Shown here: piece by piece, positions 31,521-39,195 of the stretch
Layout: every line of letters starts with the position of its first letter
How positions within the stretch are numbered: position 1 is the first letter of the stretch
NCBI RefSeq assembly: GCF_040892595.1
Contig: NZ_JBFRYB010000001.1
Location: forward strand, 3,100,001 to 3,164,000
Origin: Zhongshania sp. R06B22
GTDB lineage: Bacteria > Pseudomonadota > Gammaproteobacteria > Pseudomonadales > Spongiibacteraceae
Direction: 5' to 3'
DNA: 64,000 nt
Position numbers and translations under genes: made by a program
Notes under the pieces: model-generated
The model's database searches: none
The model's input: only the letters and a program-made list of their open reading frames with translations
Told to the model about the DNA's origin: nothing

Positions 31521-33275
31521 TTATTCGGCTTTAGTGCATTGATCTGCGCCACGCTGAAAATAACAACGGCCACCTATCCATACCTTATCGACTTTAAAAT
31601 TGAGTAAACTGTCATCACCATCTAATGGACTGCGATCCAGTAAAACCAGATCGGCGATCTTGCCCACCTCTAGTGAGCCGCTATCCTTTTCCTTAAAGCT
31701 TTGCCAGGCAGCGTCAATGGTTACCGCGCGCAATGCCTGCATGGCGCTGATACCCTGCTGGGGGCCAAGTACAGCGCCGCTGCGAGTCTGCCGGGTGACA
31801 CTGGCCCACAACAGTCGATTGACTTCCATCGGCACCACAGGCGAATCTGTGTGGACCGTAAAGCGCATTCCCCTAGCGACCGCATCCGCCATCGGACTAA
31901 TCTGTGAACCACGCAAGGGGCCAAGGAATTGATCGCGATGACGATCGCCCCAAAAGAAGGTATGGGCACTGAAAAAGCTCGGTGTAATATCCAGCTTTTT
32001 CATGGCGTCAAGCTGGTCTGGGCGCGCCGTTTGCGCATGAACCAAAATAGTTCGGGTGTCTTCGCGAGGACAAGTTTGCTGCGCTGCGGCCACTGCGGCT
32101 ATCACCATATCAATGGCCGCGTCGCCGTTTCCGTGCAGGGCCAGTTGCAAACCATGGCAGTACAAGGCCGTCACCTTTTCGTTCAGCTCTGCCTGCTGGT
32201 AACGCGGAAATCCTCGATACCCTTGGTCTTGCTGATCGGCTTGCTGTTGGTAATAAGGTTCAGTCAAATACGCGGTGTAACCCTGAATACTGCCATCTAC
32301 GATCAGCTTAAGCGCTGATGCCGAGAATTTATCGGACTGCAAATCATCAAGATTTAATTCGTCGCTAAGAAACTCGTCAAAATTGGCATCCGCTAAAGGC
32401 CAGGTAATCACGCGCTGGGGAATACGCTGTAAACGCGAAAGCCAGTAAAGGCCCTTTAACATGCGGGTATCAACCCCACCGCTCTGCACAGTGGTCACAC
32501 CCGCGGCTAGGTATTGCGCCGCCGCTGCATCTGTCATGGTAAGAAAATCAAGCGCAGAAAAGTCCATCGCCAGCGGCGCGACCAGATCCGTTGCATGCTC
32601 GAGCAGTAAACCCGTTAATTCGCCAGTCTGCGCGTCCCTAACGATCACACCACCATCGGGGTCTGCGGTATCAGTGGTAATACCCGCCAGCCGCAAACCG
32701 GCACTATTAACCACCGCCATATGACCGGAGCTATGCATCACATAAATCGGCCGAGTGGTGGATACCGCGTCCAAATCTAGCCGCGATGGGTGGCGCCCTG
32801 CCGCCAATAAAGAATCGTCATAGCCAAAGCCGAACAGCCAATCATCATCGCTGCCGTTAGCAAGTCCGCTGCGCAATAAGGTTTGGATATCCGCGATATT
32901 ATTCACTGCGCCAATCGGCGGGCTGCTTAAATCAATACCGACTGCGCTCAAACCCGTACCGGGAAAATGGCCGTGGGCATCGACAAAGCCCGGCAACAAG
33001 CTCCGACCATTAAGGTTGTGCACCACCGTATTAGGGCCGCGCAAAGCGAGAATCTCTTCGTCACTGCCGGTGGCCACAATGCGCTCACCGCGCACGGCGA
33101 TGGCCGAGACAATTCTATTCTCGTCGTCCATGGTGAGAATCTGAGCGTTGATAAATAATTGCGCCTCTGGCAACTCGGGTTCACTGCCCATCAGCCAGTA
33201 ATAGCCGCAAACAAAGGTGATCAGCAGTAGCAAGAAGGTGGCTATAGCCAGTCTTAGCACCAGCGTTTTAATCAT
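31521..33275 (-). CDS. Amidohydrolase 3 (YtcJ-like), membrane-anchored
   Basis: 584 aa. One N-terminal TM helix (about residues 8-28, AIATFLLLLITFVCGYYW) anchors a large periplasmic domain. Metal-binding DAHGHFPGTG (about residues 99-108), ILVHAQTA and VHTDSPVVPM, the terminal Asp region, define the amidohydrolase-3/YtcJ family, and the composite beta-sandwich with ADLVLLDRSPL closes the protein. It hydrolyses amide, ester or related bonds; the substrate is unknown. It overlaps the flavin oxidoreductase gene upstream by 4 bp (ATGA), so it is part of the operon. A periplasmic hydrolase fits removal of a side group or conjugate before uptake. Confidence 0.88.
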   Translation of the reverse strand: MIKTLVLRLAIATFLLLLITFVCGYYWLMGSEPELPEAQLFINAQILTMDDENRIVSAIAVRGERIVATGSDEEILALRGPNTVVHNLNGRSLLPGFVDAHGHFPGTGLSAVGIDLSSPPIGAVNNIADIQTLLRSGLANGSDDDWLFGFGYDDSLLAAGRHPSRLDLDAVSTTRPIYVMHSSGHMAVVNSAGLRLAGITTDTADPDGGVIVRDAQTGELTGLLLEHATDLVAPLAMDFSALDFLTMTDAAAAQYLAAGVTTVQSGGVDTRMLKGLYWLSRLQRIPQRVITWPLADANFDEFLSDELNLDDLQSDKFSASALKLIVDGSIQGYTAYLTEPYYQQQADQQDQGYRGFPRYQQAELNEKVTALYCHGLQLALHGNGDAAIDMVIAAVAAAQQTCPREDTRTILVHAQTARPDQLDAMKKLDITPSFFSAHTFFWGDRHRDQFLGPLRGSQISPMADAVARGMRFTVHTDSPVVPMEVNRLLWASVTRQTRSGAVLGPQQGISAMQALRAVTIDAAWQSFKEKDSGSLEVGKIADLVLLDRSPLDGDDSLLNFKVDKVWIGGRCYFQRGADQCTKAE

Positions 33276-35404
33276 AATGTTACCGCCAATTCACGAGCGC
33301 TGCGCATAGCGCCTTCGATATAGCCAATATCGGCGCAATCACCAATACTATGCATTTCAAGCTTGAGGCTGGCAAATTGCTGGCGCAATTCTTTATCGGG
33401 TTCCGCGCCCAAGGCAATAATGACATTATCAGCAAAGACCTGATGCTCTGCCTCACCTTGAGTAAACAGCACTCGGTCTTTGCTAATCTCAACAACCGTG
33501 GCTTTGCGATGTAAATCCACACCACTTTCTTTTAGCTGATGCAGTACCCGCCAGCGACGCACCAAACTCAACTCTGCGCCCAGATCGCGCCCCGCTTCCA
33601 GAACGGTGACTTTACGGCCACGTTCGGCGAGTAATTCCGCTACTTCCAAACCCACCAGACCGCCACCAATGATGCAGATCTTTTTACCCAGTGGCATATA
33701 GAAGTGACTGAGCTTGCGAATAAGGTCGGTATTACGACTAAAGCCCAGCAGCCAGGACACTCGCGTAAGCAGTCGCTGGTGCCACTTCAATTTGCCGTGG
33801 GTGCTGCCCGCAAACAACATGTCGCGCAATTCTTCACCATCGAGTACGTGGCTCAAATTCTTGCCAACAATCTCAGGTGCCCGCCGTCGCGCGCCGCTTG
33901 CTAATACCACGGTATCAAACCCTGCGGCTTGAATCGCTTCGCTAGTGGCAGTTTTACCCAGCGCTATGGTGACCGGCAAATCAGCCAAGGCATTAATGAG
34001 ATAGCTCAACAGACGGCCATTTGGCTCATAGGCCAATGCGGCCACTCGAGCGGTGCCACCCAATACCGTGTCGCGCTCCCAAAGACTGACTTTATGACCA
34101 CGCAGAGCTAAAACCCGGGCCGCCTCCATACCACCGGGACCACCGCCGACCACCAGTATATTGCGGACTTTTTTGCTAGCGACAATCTGGCCTAATTCAG
34201 CCTCGCGTCCGACACTGGGATTAACCGCGCACAGCATGGGCTCATTGATAAAGATTTTACTCACGCACACATAGCAATAAATACAGGGGCGCACAGTGTC
34301 TTCACGACCGGCCAGTAATTTATTGGGCAAATCCGGATCTGCCAGCAACTTGCGACCCATGGCCACAAAATCGAAGTCGCCAGCGGCGATATGACGTTCG
34401 GCCAAAGCCGGCTCAATACGACCCACAGCGATAATAGGAATACTAACGGCGGCTTTAAGCGCGGCGGCATAATCAATATAGCCACCGGGTTTATGCACCA
34501 AGGGGCCTTCAGTAAAAGCAATGCCAACACTAACATCAGCATAGGCGCTAACATCAAGGGCGTGGCATCCGGCTGCCTCAAGTAACTTGGCAACGGCAAT
34601 GGTATCGCTAATACGAATGCCGTCATCAATGCGAAACTCATGGGCATCGAGGCGGCAAATAATAGGGAAGTCACTGCCAATTTCCGCTTTGATTGCGGCA
34701 ATAATTTCTAATAATAAACGCGCCCGATTACCCACCGAGCCACCATATTCATCATCGCGATGATTGCTGTGCGGCGACAAAAAAGACGAAATTAAATAGC
34801 CGTGACCGGCGTGCAGTTCTATGGCGTCAAAACCCGCATCAACAGTGCGCCGCGACGCCGCTACAAATTTAGCGATAACCCAGTCGATGTCGACCTTATC
34901 CATCACTTTATAGGTTGGCCCCTTGCCATCGGGTCCTGCTGCGCGAACAAAATTGTTGATTTCTGCGTGGGTCAAACTGTCGAACATATCACCGCGTTTG
35001 CGCGTGGGTATTGAGGGCACCAGCATGGGCCGACCGGCAGCGGTATCTTCTTGGGCGACTTTACCACTGTGATTTAGCTGGGCCGCAATTTTACAGCCCT
35101 GCGCGTGAACCCGGCTGGTCAGCTGTTTTAATCCCGGCATATAAGCATCAGAAGAAAAACCCACCATATTCGGCATCGCCGCGCCCTTGGGCCAGGCGAC
35201 CGCAGAGGTCTCCAATACAATCATGCCCACTCCTCCGGACGCACGGGCTTCGTAGTAAGCAATAAGTCGCTCGCCAATCGAACCGTCTTCATTGGCAAAC
35301 TCTGAGCCCATGGCCGCCATCACAATACGATTGCGAAGCTCTAAACCAGCAATTTTTCCCGGCGACAACAACTGCGAGTAGTGGACATTTCTAGCTGCGA
35401 TCAT
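33272..35404 (-). CDS. NADH:flavin oxidoreductase, FadH/BaiCD-type
   Basis: 710-aa enzyme with an N-terminal FMN TIM barrel (about 1-370; LLSPGKIAGLELRNRIVMAAMGS, active-site HAGHGYL), a 4Fe-4S site (CIYCYVC followed 12 residues later by Cys) and C-terminal FAD/NAD Rossmann parts (VVGGGPGGMEAARVLALRGH near 415; IIGGGLVGLEVAELLAERG near 570). This is the layout of 2,4-dienoyl-CoA reductase and of the bile-acid enzymes BaiCD/BaiH, which reduce or desaturate conjugated steroid enones. Which of these applies cannot be decided by eye. It overlaps the Rieske gene by 14 bp. Confidence 0.92.
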   Translation of the reverse strand: MIAARNVHYSQLLSPGKIAGLELRNRIVMAAMGSEFANEDGSIGERLIAYYEARASGGVGMIVLETSAVAWPKGAAMPNMVGFSSDAYMPGLKQLTSRVHAQGCKIAAQLNHSGKVAQEDTAAGRPMLVPSIPTRKRGDMFDSLTHAEINNFVRAAGPDGKGPTYKVMDKVDIDWVIAKFVAASRRTVDAGFDAIELHAGHGYLISSFLSPHSNHRDDEYGGSVGNRARLLLEIIAAIKAEIGSDFPIICRLDAHEFRIDDGIRISDTIAVAKLLEAAGCHALDVSAYADVSVGIAFTEGPLVHKPGGYIDYAAALKAAVSIPIIAVGRIEPALAERHIAAGDFDFVAMGRKLLADPDLPNKLLAGREDTVRPCIYCYVCVSKIFINEPMLCAVNPSVGREAELGQIVASKKVRNILVVGGGPGGMEAARVLALRGHKVSLWERDTVLGGTARVAALAYEPNGRLLSYLINALADLPVTIALGKTATSEAIQAAGFDTVVLASGARRRAPEIVGKNLSHVLDGEELRDMLFAGSTHGKLKWHQRLLTRVSWLLGFSRNTDLIRKLSHFYMPLGKKICIIGGGLVGLEVAELLAERGRKVTVLEAGRDLGAELSLVRRWRVLHQLKESGVDLHRKATVVEISKDRVLFTQGEAEHQVFADNVIIALGAEPDKELRQQFASLKLEMHSIGDCADIGYIEGAMRSARELAVTL

Positions 35405-36422
35405 CGTCGCCGCCCTCGATCAGAAACTGGCCGTACCAGCGGCGGAACTTGGCAAAAGGTCCATCGCCGTCACACAATAATGGCTTTTCAAGATAACGTT
35501 TATGCGCCCAGATAATTTTGTCTTCTTCCATCTGCTGACGAATATCATCAATAATCGCCTGCGCCACCCGGCTGGTTTTACCCCCGTCGCTGCGCTGAAT
35601 AAACGCGTATTTAGCACGGCTGCGAATGGCGTCAATTGGGGTGATATTGGCCATCAATATCGTGTCGCAAATACCGCTGAAGCGCACCACTGAAAGACCC
35701 GGCCCCACACTGCTGTTTTCTATACGACCCTCAATGGTTCCGCGCGGCGTTTCCATCTTAGACTCAAACAAACCATGACGGCAGTGATCCTCAAAACGCA
35801 TCTCTGTGGGCTCTGGAATTTCCGGGGTGCCATGCACAAAGCAAAAATGCGCGGCATCGACTGCATTCTCGCCAATCTCCTGCATATGGGTATCGAGATC
35901 CCATTCATGTATTTGCAATTCACCCCACTCGGCATTATCGACACTGACCTCCTCAATCACTATCGGCTCAAATATGGGCTCGACACCCTCGGGGTGATAC
36001 CACACATAGATACAGCGATTGGCCTCACGCACATGCCAGCTTGGAATCAGCTTTTCACAACGCGCAACTCTGGGCGGCATGTTCTTGGCATAAGGAATAC
36101 CCGTGCATTCGCCAGCGCCATTAAACTCCCAACCGTGGAAGGGACACACGATACTTTCTCCGACGACTCGAGAGCCGCCACCAGCATTATCGCGAATACC
36201 ATAGCCAAGATGCGCCCCCATGTGTGCGCAGTAAGCGTCCAGCACCTTGGCAACACCAGATTCAGTCCGAAAAATCACCAGCTCTTGATCGAAGTATTCC
36301 AAGGGTAAGGATTGACCGACAGCCAACTCATGCGAATACAAAACCTGAAACCAACCATAAGGCATAGGCAAGTCAACCCGCGCCCGTTTTGATGAAGCAA
36401 TAACCTTATTCTTAGCGCTCAT
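35391..36422 (-). CDS. Rieske non-haem iron oxygenase, KshA-like
   Basis: 343 aa. The Rieske cluster ligands Cys65-x-His67 and Cys93-x2-His96 are present (YCAHMGAHLGYG, CPFHGWEF). The mononuclear Fe site fits Asp189, His192 and His197 in ENAVDAAHFCFVHGT. FNGAGECTGIPYAKNMPP after the Rieske domain is characteristic of KshA (3-ketosteroid 9-alpha-hydroxylase oxygenase) and related sterol desaturases. It needs a reductase (KshB-like), which is not in this operon. It follows the SDR at 36426 with a 3-bp gap. Steroid-like substrate is the leading hypothesis. Confidence 0.92.
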   Translation of the reverse strand: MSAKNKVIASSKRARVDLPMPYGWFQVLYSHELAVGQSLPLEYFDQELVIFRTESGVAKVLDAYCAHMGAHLGYGIRDNAGGGSRVVGESIVCPFHGWEFNGAGECTGIPYAKNMPPRVARCEKLIPSWHVREANRCIYVWYHPEGVEPIFEPIVIEEVSVDNAEWGELQIHEWDLDTHMQEIGENAVDAAHFCFVHGTPEIPEPTEMRFEDHCRHGLFESKMETPRGTIEGRIENSSVGPGLSVVRFSGICDTILMANITPIDAIRSRAKYAFIQRSDGGKTSRVAQAIIDDIRQQMEEDKIIWAHKRYLEKPLLCDGDGPFAKFRRWYGQFLIEGGDDDRS

Positions 36423-36425
36423 GTT

Positions 36426-37190
36426 TTAACCTCTTACGGCGCCGCCGCCATCCACAGATAGCAGCTGGCCAGTAATAAATGATGCTTTTTCCGATAACAA
36501 AAAGGCCACGGCATTGGCAATTTCTGATGGTTCACCAAGGCGGCGCATCGGCGTCACCTTGTTCATCTGCTCTTCCGCCTTGGGTTGTTCTTTAAAATAG
36601 TTTTCCAGCCCTGGGGTGCGAATAACGCCCGGAGATACGGCGTTAATTCGCACGCCTTGAGCCGCGTATTCCGCTGCCGCGCTCTTAGTCATAATATTCA
36701 CACCGCCTTTGGCCGCAGCGTAAGCGGTATTAAAGGCCTGGCCACGTAGCGATGCATTTGATGAGATATTAACGATGGCCCCCGCTCCCTGCTCGAGCAT
36801 GATGTCCAACTCATACTTCATGCAGAGCCAGGTATTGGTCAAACACATTTCCAGGGTTTGATCGAAAACCGCGCGACTGAATTTATGAATAGGCCCGCTA
36901 CCCTTGCTCAATGCGGCGTTATTACATGCAATATCTAAACGACCAAAGCGCTCGCATACCGCGGCCACCATGTTAGAAATCTGAGCCTCATCGCTCACAT
37001 CACAGTAATAAAAAGCAGAGTCGACCCCGTGCTGCCTAAGCGCAGCTGCCGTGGCCTCGCCGGCTTCGCGATTAATGTCAATCACCGCCACACTGGCCCC
37101 ATCCGCGGCCAGCTGCTCGCAGATCGCCTGCCCGATACCCGTTGCGCCGCCGGTAACTAGGGCGATTTTCTTATGTAATATGCCAGTCAC
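36426..37190 (-). CDS. Short-chain dehydrogenase (FabG-type)
   Basis: 254 aa. GGATGIGQAICEQLAADG is the cofactor loop (residues 14-31), DIN at the end of strand 2 implies NAD preference, and NNAA, NISSNASL and YAAAKGG supply the catalytic residues. C-terminal SFITGQLLSVDGGGAVRG is typical. It overlaps the small membrane-protein gene by 4 bp (ATGA), so it is the second gene of the operon. Likely oxidises a hydroxyl of the pathway substrate. Confidence 0.93.
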   Translation of the reverse strand: MTGILHKKIALVTGGATGIGQAICEQLAADGASVAVIDINREAGEATAAALRQHGVDSAFYYCDVSDEAQISNMVAAVCERFGRLDIACNNAALSKGSGPIHKFSRAVFDQTLEMCLTNTWLCMKYELDIMLEQGAGAIVNISSNASLRGQAFNTAYAAAKGGVNIMTKSAAAEYAAQGVRINAVSPGVIRTPGLENYFKEQPKAEEQMNKVTPMRRLGEPSEIANAVAFLLSEKASFITGQLLSVDGGGAVRG

Positions 37191-37714
37191 GATTTATCTC
37201 CAATAGCAGTGGATGGACCAACTGCGGGTTTAAATGCGATATAAATAATAGGGAGAACCACTAGCGCCGCTACTATCCCCATCAACAGGCCTTTGGCCAC
37301 GCTGTAATACAGACGACTTAATTCGCTAACACCAAAAATGCTGACAATTTCAAAAATCACCAATAGCAATGGCGCGACTAAAATCAGTCCATAGAGCGCG
37401 AGCAAGAGAGCAATAGCGATATTTCGATAGGCAGACATATAGGCAAAAAAGGTGCTGTAATAAGAGGGCGTCGCAGTATTAACCGGTATATTAAGTGGCG
37501 CTTTTTTCCGCTGCATAGGCAGAACAATCAAGGTCAAAATAAATATAAGAATCGCTGTTGTCGCCAGATAGTCAACGAATACCCCGGCTCCACCGTATAT
37601 CGCCAGATGTGTTTTGCCACTACTCAAGAACCAAGCGAAAAGACCATTAACAATAGAATTAGTGACCCCGCTATGTAGCGCGGTTTTAAAGATATAGCTA
37701 TTATTGTCAGCCAT
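37187..37714 (-). CDS. Four-TM membrane protein, unknown, first gene of operon
   Basis: 175 aa with predicted helices around residues 13-31, 42-64, 95-128 and 140-166. The central loop is basic (MQRKKAPLNIPVNTATPSYY). No family recognised. It is the first gene of the eight-gene minus-strand operon and stands 132 bp from the divergent AraC regulator, so the operon promoter should lie between 37715 and 37846. Possibly it helps transport or membrane anchoring of the pathway, which is inference. Confidence 0.75.
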   Translation of the reverse strand: MADNNSYIFKTALHSGVTNSIVNGLFAWFLSSGKTHLAIYGGAGVFVDYLATTAILIFILTLIVLPMQRKKAPLNIPVNTATPSYYSTFFAYMSAYRNIAIALLLALYGLILVAPLLLVIFEIVSIFGVSELSRLYYSVAKGLLMGIVAALVVLPIIYIAFKPAVGPSTAIGDKS

Positions 37715-37846
37715 TGCCTACCTCAGATGCGTAATTGCTTTTAATTATTTATGGCTTCATATTACCCCTGATAATAATTCCCTAAAGCACATAATCTTTC
37801 ATATCGGTCTACATTTAGCACCAGACCGGATAACGAGCGGTTAGTC

Positions 37847-38944
37847 ATGTCTGATATCAATAAAATTCATTACATCTCCGTCGGTAAATTTCGCCGCCTA
37901 TTAGACTACCTCGATAAAGTTGGCGTTGATTCTGCAGCCATAGCGATCAGCGCCGGCATGGATTCCAAGGCAATACTTAGCGCTCCCCGCGACAGTGTCT
38001 TTCCCAGCTACAAGTATTCCAATCTCTACGAACACGCTGCAGCCGCAATGCAGAAAATGGATATTGCCTTGCCCTGGGGCGCGGGCATCGGCACCGACGT
38101 ATTTCGTTTTATGTGCTATAGCATTATTAATTGCACCAATCTCGGCGAAACCTTGGAACGCGCCCAGCGTTATCAAGAAATGCTCTACCCATTGACCGGA
38201 TACCGAATACAGCTAAGCCGCGAAAATGGCCTTGCCCAATTGCACTATGATTTTGACATTAACACCTTCAATAGCCGCTTCAGCCCCGATTCTTGGGACC
38301 GAACTAGTCATACCGATACTGTGGCGAAAGCATCGGGGCTGCGGGTTTGGTTTGCCTTAATGGGTTGGTTAGTGGGCAGAGACGTTGAAATTTCTGCATT
38401 AAAAATATCAGCGCCACCGGTGTCTGATGCCTACAGCGAAAGCCTAGAAAATTTAACCGGTATTCAGCCGGAGTTTAATGCCGATCACACCGCCCTCTAT
38501 TTCAATGAAGACTGCCTGCGCTACCGGACGGTACATACGACGGCGTCACTGGACGCCTTTCTTGAACACTCGCTATTTTCACTTATCACCCAAGACTCCA
38601 AGCCGGCCAGTACTGGCGCTGCGATTAGATCACTACTAGCCAAAAGCGGCACGGGGAGCCTGCCGAGCTTTGAAATGATGGCAGAGAATTTGCACATGTC
38701 GCCGTCAAGCTTACGACGTCGCCTGCACGGCGAAGACACCAGCTATCAAGAACTTAAGGATTTATATCGCAGTGACATTGCTATGCGCTTACTGCGCAAT
38801 AAAAACTTAAAGGTGCACGAGATAGGTGAGCAGCTTGGTTTTTTAGAATCCAGCTCTTTTATCCGCTCATTTCGCAATTGGACTGGCTTAACGCCAAAGC
38901 AGTACCGCTCCCAGCTCGACGACAAAACAGAGCAAGAAGATTAA
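37847..38944 (+). CDS. AraC-family regulator with Arabinose_bd-type N-domain
   Basis: 365 aa. The N-terminal ~200 residues resemble the AraC 'arabinose-binding-like' domain of OruR/ArgR-type regulators (LLDYLDKVGVD, GFxxG-like LPWGAGIG). The C-terminal double helix-turn-helix spans about residues 260-350 (MAENLHMSPSSLRRRLH, EIGEQLGFLESSSFIRSFRNWTG). It is divergent from the eight-gene operon and presumably activates it on sensing a pathway metabolite. No obvious direct repeat operator was found by eye in the 132-bp spacer. Confidence 0.9.
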   Translation: MSDINKIHYISVGKFRRLLDYLDKVGVDSAAIAISAGMDSKAILSAPRDSVFPSYKYSNLYEHAAAAMQKMDIALPWGAGIGTDVFRFMCYSIINCTNLGETLERAQRYQEMLYPLTGYRIQLSRENGLAQLHYDFDINTFNSRFSPDSWDRTSHTDTVAKASGLRVWFALMGWLVGRDVEISALKISAPPVSDAYSESLENLTGIQPEFNADHTALYFNEDCLRYRTVHTTASLDAFLEHSLFSLITQDSKPASTGAAIRSLLAKSGTGSLPSFEMMAENLHMSPSSLRRRLHGEDTSYQELKDLYRSDIAMRLLRNKNLKVHEIGEQLGFLESSSFIRSFRNWTGLTPKQYRSQLDDKTEQED

Positions 38945-39120
38945 TTATTTTCAAATAAAAAATGCAGTGAAATTCGCTTAAAAATGTCACCAAAGGAAGG
39001 TAAAGATAGTAGTAATACTCGGTCAAGTATCAGTTTTTTCGAGCCAGTATTACCGTAGATCCTGATCAAATAGTTACTGCTAGCACCGGTAGTCTTATGA
39101 GCTTTTCACATTAAAAGCAA

Positions 39121-39142
39121 AATCCCCGCAATAGCGGGGATT
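39121..39142. terminator. Bidirectional hairpin between AraC gene and TonB receptor
   Basis: AATCCCCGC-AATA-GCGGGGATT, a perfect 9-bp stem between two converging genes with A- and T-rich flanks. It can serve both directions. Confidence 0.75.
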
Positions 39143-39195
39143 CTATCTGTGGTGCAAGGCAGACCGGGGTCCGTCTCATTATTCTCTAGCGCAAA

